64,000 nt of DNA from Novosphingobium capsulatum NBRC 12533 (GTDB lineage Bacteria > Pseudomonadota > Alphaproteobacteria > Sphingomonadales > Sphingomonadaceae): contig NZ_BCYV01000013.1 of assembly GCF_001598375.1 (NCBI RefSeq), positions 183,283-247,282 on the forward strand, in the 5' to 3' direction. The position numbers were made by a program, and so were the translations under genes. Under the pieces are notes generated by a model that saw only the letters and a list, made by a program, of their open reading frames with translations, was not told the DNA's origin and searched no databases. Shown in pieces: positions 8,605-16,444 of this stretch; position 1 is the first letter of the stretch; each line of letters opens with the position of its first letter.

Positions 8605-9771
8605 TCACAAACCATCGCGCCACGCGGCGAGCTTTCCCACGGCGGCGCGCAGCATGGGCGGCGGCTTGCAGTGGCACAGCCGCACGATATGGCGCGGCGC
8701 GGGCGGGCCTTCCCACAGCGCGGAAAGCGGAATGGTTGCCACGCCCGCTTCGGCGACGGCGCGCGTGGCGAAGGTGCGATCATCCAGGGGCACGCCGCTC
8801 TGCGCCAGATCGATGCACGAAAACCAGGTGGCGCTGCCGGGCAGGGTGGCAAAGCCATGGTGGGCCAGCGCTTCCAGCAGCGCCTGGCGCGATGCGGCCC
8901 AATCGGCCACTTGGGCATCGATCAGGGCATCATCGGCCAATCCCTCTGCCACGGCCCATTGCAGCATCGGCGGGGTGGTGAACGTCAGGAACTGGTGCGC
9001 GCGCGCAACCACCGTCGCCAGTGCCGGATCGGCCACGAGCCAGCCCACCTTCCACCCCGTGGCGCCAAAGATCTTGCCGGCCGATCCCACCTTGATCGTG
9101 CGCGCGGCCATGCCTGGCTCTGCCATCAGCGAGGCATGGCGCAGGCCATCGAACCGCACCACCTCCCACACCTCGTCACAGATGGCGATCAGGTTGGCGG
9201 AAACGCAGAGCTGCGCCAGGGCCGCCCGCTCTGCTGCGCTGGTCACCGTACCGGTGGGATTGAGCGGATCGTTGAGGATCAGCGCGCGCGTGCGCGGCGT
9301 GACCGCGGCGCGCAGCGCATCGATCGGCATGGCCCAATCGGGCGGCGCCAGGCCCACGAACACCGGCACGCCGCCAGCGCGGCGCACCAGCGGGGCATAG
9401 GCGTCATAGGCCGGCGCCAGCACCAGCACCTCGTCTCCCGCGCGGACAGTGGCAAGGATCGCCGCCGCCACCGCCTCCGTCGCGCCCGACGTAACGATGA
9501 CATGCTCGCGCGCCAGGGCCAGGCCCTGCCGCCGGCCATAGAACGCGGCGACCGCATCGCGCAGTTCGGGCACGCCGGCCATCGGGGGATATTGCTGCGA
9601 TCGTTCCGCCATGGCGCGCGCGGCGGCTTGCGCCAGGGCGGGCGGCGGCGGGCCATCGGGAAAGCCCTGGCCGAGGTTGATCGCGCCATGCTCCCGCGCG
9701 AGGGCCGACATCGCCTCGAAAATCGTGGTGGGCATGGTGGCATAGAGCGGGTTCAGCGAAGGCGCGGTCAT
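8605..9771 (-). CDS. Fold-type I PLP-dependent aminotransferase (class I/II)
   Basis: Cytosolic aminotransferase of 388 residues. The Schiff-base lysine is K233 in SAGKIFGATGWKVGW; the PLP-phosphate region SGATEA lies at 95-100, N171-P-T-G binds the cofactor ring region, D199 in CDEVWE contacts the pyridine nitrogen, and the carboxylate-binding arginine is in IVRLCHC near the C-terminus. The sequence style (LGQGFPDG near residue 33) resembles methionine/kynurenine aminotransferases such as YbdL, but substrate cannot be fixed. Divergent from the amidohydrolase gene. Confidence 0.88.
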   Translation of the reverse strand: MTAPSLNPLYATMPTTIFEAMSALAREHGAINLGQGFPDGPPPPALAQAAARAMAERSQQYPPMAGVPELRDAVAAFYGRRQGLALAREHVIVTSGATEAVAAAILATVRAGDEVLVLAPAYDAYAPLVRRAGGVPVFVGLAPPDWAMPIDALRAAVTPRTRALILNDPLNPTGTVTSAAERAALAQLCVSANLIAICDEVWEVVRFDGLRHASLMAEPGMAARTIKVGSAGKIFGATGWKVGWLVADPALATVVARAHQFLTFTTPPMLQWAVAEGLADDALIDAQVADWAASRQALLEALAHHGFATLPGSATWFSCIDLAQSGVPLDDRTFATRAVAEAGVATIPLSALWEGPPAPRHIVRLCHCKPPPMLRAAVGKLAAWRDGL

Positions 9772-9811
9772 CCCGCGATCTTAGGCACCCGATGCGCCGA
9801 CGCAAAGCCTG

Positions 9812-9839
9812 TTGCACTGAGATCACAATTTGCTAGCCT
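9812..9839 (+). promoter_or_regulatory. Candidate promoter of the amidohydrolase gene
   Basis: TTGCAC (9812-9817) and TAGCCT (9834-9839) are separated by 16 bp, 27 bp ahead of the chosen ATG. Weak -10; assigned by pattern only. Confidence 0.35.
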
Positions 9840-9865
9840 CTTTCAGGCGAACCGGGGGCAAGGCA

Positions 9866-11611
9866 ATGCGCAAGGCGTGGCAGGCAGGCGTGGCGGGATT
9901 GGCACTGGTGCTGTGCGGCGCCAGTGGGGCGCAGGCGCGCCAGATGGCAGACCTGATCCTGCACAATGGCCAGGTGCTGACGGTGGACAAGCGCTTCGCC
10001 GTGGCGTCGGCTGTGGTTGTGCGCGGCGATCGTATTGTCGCGGTGGGCGGGGAAGGGCTGCTCAAGCGCTTTGCGGCGCGCGATGTGGTCGATCTCAAAG
10101 GCCGCACCCTGATGCCCGGCTTCATCGATACGCATCTGCATCCCGCGCCGATCAAGCCCAGCGACATTGCCGTGGCCAGCGCCACCAGCATGGCACAGGT
10201 GCAGGGCATGCTGCGCGACAAGGCCCGCGCGCTGGGGCCAGGGCAATGGATCACCGGCTATGGCTGGCAGGAAGCCAACCTTGCGGAAAAGCGCAACATA
10301 ACCCGTGCCGATCTCGATGCGGCCGTGCCTGACAATCCCGTGTTGCTGGTGCGCGCCGGATCGCATTCGGCCGTGGCCAACAGCCTCGCGCTGAAGCTGG
10401 CGGGGATCGACCGCAACACGCCCGATCCCGCCGGCGGGCTGATCGAGCATGATGCCAATGGCGAGCCCAACGGTATCATCCGCGAAAGCTATGGCGCGGT
10501 GCTGCGCCTGATCCCCCAGCCCGGCTGGGACGTGATGAAGCCGGCGACGGTCACCTGGCTCCGCTCCATCCTGGCGCTGGGCATTACCAGTTTCCACGAT
10601 GCCAGCGGATCGATCGACGACGAGCCCTATGGTGCGGGCGGCCCGGCGCCCGGCGAGCAGGGGCTGGACCTGCTGGGCGCGGGAATGACCTTTCGCCGCG
10701 CGCGCGAACTCTATGCGGAAATGGGTGACCGCCTGCCGCGCGTGACCATGTACATCAGCTATCCCGGCGCCGCGCGGCTCAAGGCCTTCCCGCATAACAC
10801 CGGTTATGGTGACAATCATGTGCGCCTGGGCGCGATTGGCGAGAACGCGGTGGACGGCGGCTTTACCGGCCCCACCGCGTGGCTGCTGGCCGATTACAAG
10901 GGGCAGCCTGGCTTTCGCGGCAAGGGCCGCTTCACCGACGCGCAGCTTCAGGAGATGGTCGATACCGCGGCCGCGGCCGGCTGGCAGATGGGCCTGCACT
11001 GCATTGGCGACGCGGCCATCGTGCAGACCGTCAACGCCTATGACATGGCGCTCAAACGCCTGGCGGCGCAGGGCAAGATGCCGGCTGACCACCGCTGGTT
11101 CACCGATCATTTTACGATCATGCCGCCCGATGCCACGATGCAGACCATGGCGCGCGACAAGGTGATGATCGCCCAGCAGCCCAATTTTCTCTACAACCTG
11201 GAAGACCGCTACACCCAGGTGCTGGACGATTGGCGCCTGGCGCATAACAATGCGGTGGCCACGCCGGTAAAGAAATTCGGCCTGTTCATGGCCTTTGGCA
11301 GCGACAACCTGCCGGTGGGGCCGCTCGTCGGCCTCTATGCCGCGATCACCCGCAAGGGACCCAGCGGCGTGGTGCACGACGCGGAAGAAGCTGTTTCACG
11401 TGCCGAGGCGATTCGCATGTACACCGCCAATGGCGCCTATCTGTCTTGGGAAGAAAGCCAGAAGGGCACGCTGGAACCGGGCAAGCTGGCCGACATGATC
11501 GTGCTGCCGTTCGATCCGCTGACCGCACCACCCGAAGCCCTGCTCAAGGGCAAGGTGGATATGACGTTCGTGGGTGGCAAGCTGGTCTACGACAGTCGCC
11601 TGCGTCGCTGA
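9866..11611 (+). CDS. Exported amidohydrolase (YtcJ-like, amidohydrolase family 3)
   Basis: A 581-residue metal-dependent hydrolase with a Sec signal peptide (MRKAWQAGVAGLALVLCG, cleavage near ARQ at 25-26), hence periplasmic. The N-terminal beta-sandwich leads to MPGFIDTHLHP, in which H90 and H92 are metal ligands; further ligands are expected in LHCIGDAAI and FGSDNLPVGP. The C-terminal LEPGKLADMIVL is typical of the superfamily's composite sandwich domain. The ATG at 9866 is preferred over an upstream TTG at 9830 because the signal peptide starts there and AAGG precedes it. Substrate unknown. Confidence 0.88.
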   Translation: MRKAWQAGVAGLALVLCGASGAQARQMADLILHNGQVLTVDKRFAVASAVVVRGDRIVAVGGEGLLKRFAARDVVDLKGRTLMPGFIDTHLHPAPIKPSDIAVASATSMAQVQGMLRDKARALGPGQWITGYGWQEANLAEKRNITRADLDAAVPDNPVLLVRAGSHSAVANSLALKLAGIDRNTPDPAGGLIEHDANGEPNGIIRESYGAVLRLIPQPGWDVMKPATVTWLRSILALGITSFHDASGSIDDEPYGAGGPAPGEQGLDLLGAGMTFRRARELYAEMGDRLPRVTMYISYPGAARLKAFPHNTGYGDNHVRLGAIGENAVDGGFTGPTAWLLADYKGQPGFRGKGRFTDAQLQEMVDTAAAAGWQMGLHCIGDAAIVQTVNAYDMALKRLAAQGKMPADHRWFTDHFTIMPPDATMQTMARDKVMIAQQPNFLYNLEDRYTQVLDDWRLAHNNAVATPVKKFGLFMAFGSDNLPVGPLVGLYAAITRKGPSGVVHDAEEAVSRAEAIRMYTANGAYLSWEESQKGTLEPGKLADMIVLPFDPLTAPPEALLKGKVDMTFVGGKLVYDSRLRR

Positions 11612-11622
11612 CGGGCATCGGC

Positions 11623-11642
11623 CCCGCGCCGATCGGCGCGGG
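11623..11642. terminator. Perfect 20-bp palindrome between convergent genes
   Basis: CCCGCGCCGATCGGCGCGGG is fully self-complementary and fills the gap between the amidohydrolase stop and the cytochrome gene stop. It probably blocks read-through from either side; there is no T-tract. Confidence 0.5.
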
Positions 11643-12188
11643 TCAGTGCGCCGTCGCGGGATTGTAGCCAGGATAGAGCAGCGTGATATCCTGCGGGGCA
11701 TGACACTGCTTTACCGCAGTCGTGGCATGGCGCAGCCGCTCTGCGGTAAGCGAGGCGTTGGACAGCGCATGCTGGCGCTCGCGGCCCACTTCATCGGCGG
11801 TGAACGGGCGGGTGCCGGCTGGCACGCTATGCCCGCCCAGCACGAAGACCACGTAGTTCATCAGATCGGCCAGCTCGGCATTGTCGCGGATGCGGCTGTG
11901 CGCGACGTTGGGCAGGCGCAGCAGATAGGCGCGGCTATCGGGCGTGCACATGAACCAGCCGACGCGGCCCAGCAGTTCGGGCAGCTGCGCGGGTACCGTG
12001 CTGCCGTTCACGCCGTGGCAGCCGCCGCAATTCTCGATATAATCCACCCGCGCCTGGTTGGGATCTTCCATCACCGGTTGCGCCACAGCGGGGGCGGGCG
12101 CGGCATCGTGCGCCGCGCTTAGCCGCGTGGCGAGGCTGGCGCTGAGCAATGCCGTGGCCGCCAGCAGGGAAAGACGCGCGATCTTCAT
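11643..12188 (-). CDS. Monohaem cytochrome c of the amine dehydrogenase operon
   Basis: 181 residues with a signal peptide (MKIARLSLLAATALLSASLA) and one haem site, C54-G-G-C57-H58. A second Cys-His (KQCHAPQ near the C-terminus) lacks the first cysteine and is not a haem site. A usual distal Met loop is not obvious; M in ADLMNY is the only downstream methionine in a plausible place. It begins 11 bp after the light-chain stop, so it is the last gene of the mau-type operon and is the likely electron acceptor of the TTQ enzyme (inference). Its maturation needs the Ccm system, two genes of which lie at 36.8-38.1 kb. Confidence 0.83.
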   Translation of the reverse strand: MKIARLSLLAATALLSASLATRLSAAHDAAPAPAVAQPVMEDPNQARVDYIENCGGCHGVNGSTVPAQLPELLGRVGWFMCTPDSRAYLLRLPNVAHSRIRDNAELADLMNYVVFVLGGHSVPAGTRPFTADEVGRERQHALSNASLTAERLRHATTAVKQCHAPQDITLLYPGYNPATAH

Positions 12189-12199
12189 GGCCGCTGCGC

Positions 12200-12748
12200 T
12201 CAGGCCGCGCCGACCAGCACGGCGGTGGAGCAGTGGTATTCCATGCTCTGCGTACCGAAGCACCAGATGATATCGTTGTTGAGCTGCGGCACATAGATCT
12301 GCGTTTCGCGGTCGGCATTGTCGCAATTGCACTTGTTGCAATAGGATTTGCCGCAGCAATCGCGATAGGCGATCAGGTACGACTTGCCGTCTTCGGGATT
12401 GACGCAGGTGCCCACCCACGACACCGGAGAGGGTTCGGCCCCGGCCGGGCAGGTGTGTACCCCACCGCCGCAGCAGGTGCACAGCGCGCCGTCGATCGCG
12501 CAATAGCGCCAGTAATCGCACTTGGTGTTGTCGGTTACCTGCGCGCCACGGGCAAAGGTGGTCTTCGCCTCTGGCCCTCGATCGGGCTTGGCCGGCGCGG
12601 CATTGGCACGGCTCACCGGCAGCACGGGGAATAGCGGCGCGGCCACCAGCGCAGTGCCCAGCCGGGCGAGGATGCCTCGGCGCGACGTGCCGCCGGCAAA
12701 GCGCCGCAAGACCTTTTCGCCCAGGCTGTCAGCATCGAAATGGATCAT
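12200..12748 (-). CDS. mauA: TTQ amine dehydrogenase light (beta) chain, MauA/AauA family
   Basis: Catalytic small subunit of methylamine or aralkylamine dehydrogenase in the periplasm. Of 182 residues, the first 50 are a long leader with a twin-arginine motif (SRRGIL at 22-27), as in MauA proteins exported folded. The mature part has 14 cysteines (six disulfides are usual). The two tryptophans that form tryptophan tryptophylquinone are W111 (VSWVGTC) and W162 (IIWCFG); their 51-residue spacing equals that of W57 and W108 in Paracoccus MauA. The ATG has AGGGG 8 nt upstream. The sequence does not decide between methylamine and aromatic amines as substrate. Confidence 0.95.
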   Translation of the reverse strand: MIHFDADSLGEKVLRRFAGGTSRRGILARLGTALVAAPLFPVLPVSRANAAPAKPDRGPEAKTTFARGAQVTDNTKCDYWRYCAIDGALCTCCGGGVHTCPAGAEPSPVSWVGTCVNPEDGKSYLIAYRDCCGKSYCNKCNCDNADRETQIYVPQLNNDIIWCFGTQSMEYHCSTAVLVGAA

Positions 12749-12785
12749 GATCGTTGCCCCTAGAACTTTTCTCGTAGCGTTTGCG

Positions 12786-13388
12786 TCAGGCCACCGCGCC
12801 ATGCATGCGGGCGACATAGTCCTGCACCGAATGAACCCCCATTTCGTGGGCAATCACCAGGCTTTCGAGGTGCTCGCGGCTGTTGACCAGCCCCTTGGAC
12901 AGGACCACGCCCTGGTCATCGAGCAGCACGGCAAACGGCAGCTTGCCCACGGCAAAGGCCTGGCCCACTTCCGGCCCATTGACGAACGGATAGGCTTCCA
13001 GGCCATGGCGCGCGATCATCTCGCGCTGCGCGTCCACCGTATCGTCGCCCACGAAGGTCAGCGCCACGCGCTCGTCGCGGGCAAAGGACTTGGCCATGGG
13101 GATCAGGTTCTTGCACAGCGGGCACGAGGCAGACACGAACATCAGCAGGCGCAGCGGCGTGCCCGGGGCCGCGCCGCCCACGCTGATCGCCGCGCCATCG
13201 AGTGTGTGGCTGGCCACGGCCTGGCTGGCTGCCCCCACGGCGGGGCCGCCCGCCGTGGTCAGCGCGCCGGCCGGGGCCACGCGCATGTGCAGCACGCCCA
13301 CCTGGCGGGCCAGGGCCAGCAGCGCCACCACCAGCAGTGCGATGATCACCCAGGAAATGCCTTGTGAAACGATCAGAGCCGTCATCAT
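12786..13388 (-). CDS. mauD: Methylamine utilisation protein MauD (thioredoxin-like)
   Basis: Membrane-anchored thioredoxin-fold protein thought to assist disulfide formation in the cysteine-rich light chain. 200 residues: an N-terminal transmembrane anchor (WVIIALLVVALLALA, 13-27), then a periplasmic domain with the redox motif C89-P-L-C92. It starts 6 bp after the MauE stop; two consecutive ATGs (13388, 13385) are possible. Known family role: MauD and MauE are both needed for stable light chain in Paracoccus. Confidence 0.92.
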   Translation of the reverse strand: MMTALIVSQGISWVIIALLVVALLALARQVGVLHMRVAPAGALTTAGGPAVGAASQAVASHTLDGAAISVGGAAPGTPLRLLMFVSASCPLCKNLIPMAKSFARDERVALTFVGDDTVDAQREMIARHGLEAYPFVNGPEVGQAFAVGKLPFAVLLDDQGVVLSKGLVNSREHLESLVIAHEMGVHSVQDYVARMHGAVA

Positions 13389-13394
13389 CGCCCG

Positions 13395-13973
13395 CTACCC
13401 TTTTCGCGCCGGGGCCAGCGGAGAACCCGCCAGGGCCACGATCGCATTGAACAATTGCACCAACAGAAACAGCACGATCCCGCCAGCCGCGCCCAGCAGC
13501 CAGGCCTGGCCCGGCAGCGGCGCCATGGCCAGGGCCGGCAGCAGCAGCGCGGCCAGCACCACGTTGCGCATGACCAGCGGCCAGGCCAGCGGCTGGCGCA
13601 GCGCGGCATGGCCGCAGCCGCAATCGATATGCCCACGCCCGCGCCGCAGGTTGACCGCCATGGCCCAGGCGAAAATGCCCAGCAGCAGCGCGGCAAGCGC
13701 GGCTGCTGGCGGCGCGAGCAGGCCAGACAGCAGCCAGGCGCCCAGGACCAGTTCTGCCACGGGTAGGGCGCTGGCCACAGGCGCCACCAGGGCCGGCGGC
13801 AAGAGGCGGTAATTGGCGATCACGCCGGGTAGCAAAGCCCGATGGCGCAGCTTGCCCGCTGCCGCCGAAACGAACACCAGCCCCACGCCTACCGTGGCAA
13901 TGCGCCCGGTCAGCGCCACGGCCATCAGGCCGATCGCCGCAGGAGCCGCATCCGGGGCGCCGAGCGCGATCAC
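13395..13973 (-). CDS. mauE: Methylamine utilisation protein MauE
   Basis: Polytopic membrane protein, about 192 residues, with four or more hydrophobic helices and a Cys pair in HIDCGCGH between them, resembling the DoxX/VKOR-like MauE family that supports disulfide formation in the light chain. The GTG at 13973 overlaps the heavy-chain stop (GTGA) and suggests translational coupling; an internal ATG at 13925 (176 residues) is the alternative. Neither start has a good Shine-Dalgarno. Confidence 0.85.
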   Translation of the reverse strand: MIALGAPDAAPAAIGLMAVALTGRIATVGVGLVFVSAAAGKLRHRALLPGVIANYRLLPPALVAPVASALPVAELVLGAWLLSGLLAPPAAALAALLLGIFAWAMAVNLRRGRGHIDCGCGHAALRQPLAWPLVMRNVVLAALLLPALAMAPLPGQAWLLGAAGGIVLFLLVQLFNAIVALAGSPLAPARKG

Positions 13974-15172
13974 TGCGGCTGCGCCACCGTGATCACACCA
14001 TTGCCGGCATGATCCAGCTTCCACGCCTGCTTGCCGGTGGCCAGGTCATAGACATAGACCGTCTCGTCCTCGCCAGCGAAGACCAGGTGGGGGGCGGCTT
14101 CCTGCGTCACGGCAATCATGCGCGGTTCGCCGGGCACGGCCATGCGCTTGACCACCTTGTGGCTCGCCAGGTCGAGTTGCCACACTTCGCTCGCGCCGGC
14201 TTTGTGCGACCAGAACTCGCCCATGTGCATCAGGATATAGACCTGACCCGTGGCGCGGTGCAGGGCCATCTGCTGCACCCCGCCTGGATACCAGTTGACC
14301 TGGTTGGGCGCGGCCGATCCGGCCGGCACGCCGGCGGCTTCCTGCAACGAGAACGGCGCGGCGATCACCGGCTTGGTCCCCAGCGTGGCGGTATAGACCT
14401 TGCCGGTATAGCTCAGCATCACGATCTGGTTGTGCCCGCGATCGACTTCGAAATTGTCGAAGATCGGATCGTCGGTGGCCGAAAAGAACGGATCGCTGCG
14501 GGTGATCTGGCTTTTCCCGCCAGCCAGGCTCAGCGTGGCGAGCGAGCCATCGGAGCACAGCGCCGACAGGCCCACGCCGGGCACCGGCACCAGGCTGGCG
14601 CAGCCGGGCAGTTCCACCGTCTTGACGAACTTGCGCGCCGTCAGATCGATCACGTTGACCGAAGAGGCCGGGCTCATGTTGTAGACATAGCCGAACTTGC
14701 CATCGGGGCTGACCACGAAATTGTTCATCCGGCCGCCCACCAGCAGGCGGCCCGGCATGGCAATATCGGCCTGAAGCTTGAGATCGACGCTGTCGAACAC
14801 CGAGACATAGTCCTGCCGCGTTCCGCGCAGGCCCTTGGTCCACAAGGTGGACGACACGTAATAGAACTTGCCCGCAGGATCGAGCGCCAGGTCGGTCAAT
14901 TGCGGGGTTTCGACGTGGCCGATCAGCTTGCCACTGACGGTATCGTAGATGACCGAGGAATTGGACGTGAACCCGCCGTTGATGAAGAACCAACTGGTCT
15001 TGGGCGGCGTCAACTGCGCCACGTCAGACTGTTCGGGTTCCACCGACGCGATCGGTGCGGCGACCGGGGCCGCCATGGCCGACGGCGCCAGCGCCCCAGG
15101 CAGGCCGCCGGCCAGCGCCACGGCCAGTGTTGCAGTTGCGAGAAAACGCCCCTTGATGGCAGCAAACGTCAT
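13970..15172 (-). CDS. mauB: TTQ amine dehydrogenase heavy (alpha) chain, MauB/AauB family
   Basis: Large subunit of the periplasmic heterotetramer; folds as a seven-bladed beta-propeller that positions the light chain. 400 residues with a signal peptide (MTFAAIKGRFLATATLAVAL, cleavage after SAMA near 32). Propeller-like repeats such as VYDTVSGKLIGHVETP, VSVFDSVDL, VNVIDLTARKFVKTVELP and VYVYDLATGKQAWKLDHA are visible; EFWSHKAGASEVWQLDL matches the conserved MADH heavy-chain region. First gene of the order B-E-D-A-cytochrome. The ATG at 15172 is chosen for the signal peptide. No amicyanin or mauG gene is present nearby. Confidence 0.93.
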   Translation of the reverse strand: MTFAAIKGRFLATATLAVALAGGLPGALAPSAMAAPVAAPIASVEPEQSDVAQLTPPKTSWFFINGGFTSNSSVIYDTVSGKLIGHVETPQLTDLALDPAGKFYYVSSTLWTKGLRGTRQDYVSVFDSVDLKLQADIAMPGRLLVGGRMNNFVVSPDGKFGYVYNMSPASSVNVIDLTARKFVKTVELPGCASLVPVPGVGLSALCSDGSLATLSLAGGKSQITRSDPFFSATDDPIFDNFEVDRGHNQIVMLSYTGKVYTATLGTKPVIAAPFSLQEAAGVPAGSAAPNQVNWYPGGVQQMALHRATGQVYILMHMGEFWSHKAGASEVWQLDLASHKVVKRMAVPGEPRMIAVTQEAAPHLVFAGEDETVYVYDLATGKQAWKLDHAGNGVITVAQPQ

Positions 15173-15296
15173 CGTGGCCGGCCCCTGTTCGAATGTGACA
15201 GCCCGTGGTGATCGCGGCATTGGCAAGGGCGCGAAGGACCGGGTGTTTGCCCGAGTCCGGCATGCCCCCACATGCCATTGCGATCACAAGTTTTGA

Positions 15297-15327
15297 CGAA
15301 TGTCCTATTTCAGTCAAGCGACATTCG
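15297..15327. promoter_or_regulatory. Inverted-repeat operator candidate upstream of the mau-type operon
   Basis: CGAATGTC (15297-15304) and GACATTCG (15320-15327) are perfect 8-bp inverted repeats 15 bp apart, in the 178-bp gap between the TetR gene and mauB. On the minus strand a TTGACT (15317-15312) falls between the arms with a weak -10 (AAAACT) 17 bp on. Position and symmetry fit a TetR-family operator controlling the amine dehydrogenase; not proven. Confidence 0.5.
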
Positions 15328-15350
15328 CAGGTGCCGCAAAACTTTTCGCG

Positions 15351-16037
15351 CTATCTGGCATCACATGGATCGCGGGTGGGCATGCCCAGCCCGGCGATGT
15401 CGTCCGGGGTGATGGTACAGGCCAGTTCCACCAGCGCCTTGCCGGCGATCGCGATGAACGCCGGCATGCGATCGGCCCAGGGCTTGCGATAGCCGAGAAA
15501 GGGTGTCGCCCCTTCCATCGAGGCGCTGATATAGAGCGCCACGGTCTGGGTTTCGGCCGCAGACAGCGCGGGGTTCAGCGCGCTGACATATTCGCAGATC
15601 ACCCCATGGACGCGGGCATAGAACTGCGCCACCCGCTCTGCCACCACCGCGTTGTGGTTGGCCATGGCCCACAGTTCGGTAAACAGGCGCGTGGTGCGCA
15701 TGCCGGCAATATCTTCCAGGCACAGCGCGATCACACGGCGCAGCCGCTCCTGCGCGGTAAGGCCGGGCTGGCGCACCTCGTTGTCGAGTACCTTGTCATA
15801 GCTTTCCAGCATGTCGTCGAGCATGAGCTGGACCAGCATTTCCTTGCGCGGGAAATGATAGCTGACATTGCCCACCTTCATCCCGCATTCGGCGGCGATG
15901 CGGCGCACGGTGAACTGCGCGGCGCCTTCCTCGATCAGCACCTTGTGCGCGGCCTTGACGATGGCTTCGGCCGTGGCCGCGCCACGGGCATAGCCACCGG
16001 GACGCGGGGTGGTGATGGCACGGTCTGCTGGTGTCAT
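15351..16037 (-). CDS. TetR/AcrR-family transcriptional regulator
   Basis: 228 residues. The N-terminal helix-turn-helix is VRRIAAECGMKVGNVSYHFP, typical of TetR, preceded by AIVKAAHKVLIEEGAA. The C-terminal ligand domain starts with FTELWAMANHN, a form seen in several TetR subgroups. The ATG at 16037 is preceded by GGCGGGA. It lies directly upstream of the amine dehydrogenase operon in the same direction, with a symmetric operator candidate between, so it probably controls that operon in response to an amine or its product (inference). Confidence 0.88.
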   Translation of the reverse strand: MTPADRAITTPRPGGYARGAATAEAIVKAAHKVLIEEGAAQFTVRRIAAECGMKVGNVSYHFPRKEMLVQLMLDDMLESYDKVLDNEVRQPGLTAQERLRRVIALCLEDIAGMRTTRLFTELWAMANHNAVVAERVAQFYARVHGVICEYVSALNPALSAAETQTVALYISASMEGATPFLGYRKPWADRMPAFIAIAGKALVELACTITPDDIAGLGMPTRDPCDAR

Positions 16038-16156
16038 TCCCGCCAGGCTACCACGGGCAGAGCGAAACGGCCAGTTGTCCGTGGCAGCTGCGCCGGCAGA
16101 TAAAACGACCCCCGCCGTGCCGGGGGCGCGACGGGGGCAAGGGTGGAAAGTGCTCA

Positions 16157-16422
16157 AGGCGGCGTGGACAAATTCCACAACGCCACGGTTGCTCTATAAA
16201 AGGCCCTGGGGAGGCGCGAGGACGAAGCAAGAGTGGGCCTCTTGCAAGGCCGAGCAACGCTGCCAGGGCCTTTTATAGAGCAACCCCTGCGGGGCTGGAC
16301 CAAAAACCGCCATTTCCGCGTCGGCTCGTCACGCAATATTGCCGATATTACGTTTCCTCGCCTCCTTGAACTGGCGGTTTTTGCCTCCAGCCGTGGCGCT
16401 GTGGAATTTGTCCACGCCGCCT
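16157..16422 (+). repeat. Nested inverted-repeat element B (candidate structured RNA or hairpin mobile element)
   Basis: Outer arms 16157-16188 and 16391-16422 match in 31 of 32 positions. Inner arms 16189-16209 and 16263-16283 are a perfect 21-bp inverted repeat. In the 53-nt centre GCAAGAG (16227-16233) pairs with CTCTTGC (16239-16245) around TGGGC, followed by AAGGCCG. On the 3' side a 107-nt insert (16284-16390) begins CCCTGCGGGG and holds its own 12-bp inverted repeat (16301-16312 with 16372-16383). It sits between the TonB receptor stop and the TetR start. Layout and loop sequences match element A. Confidence 0.8.
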
Positions 16423-16444
16423 AGCGGTTGGCGAGAGCGCCGCG

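Noticed and set aside
12100..12188. Cytochrome gene as a dihaem protein (MauG substitute)
   Set aside because: Only one CxxCH; the second CH (KQCHAP) has no preceding cysteine, and the protein is half the size of MauG.
13970..15211. Long plus-strand ORF (14009-15211) opposite mauB, and many similar antisense ORFs across the window
   Set aside because: GC-rich codon bias leaves long open frames on the other strand; low-complexity His/Arg/Gln-rich translation and no family match, while mauB is unmistakable.
7761..16422. Elements A and B as integron attC sites or retron RNAs
   Set aside because: No GTTRRRY/RYYYAAC core boxes at the arm ends, and no integrase or reverse transcriptase gene in the window.
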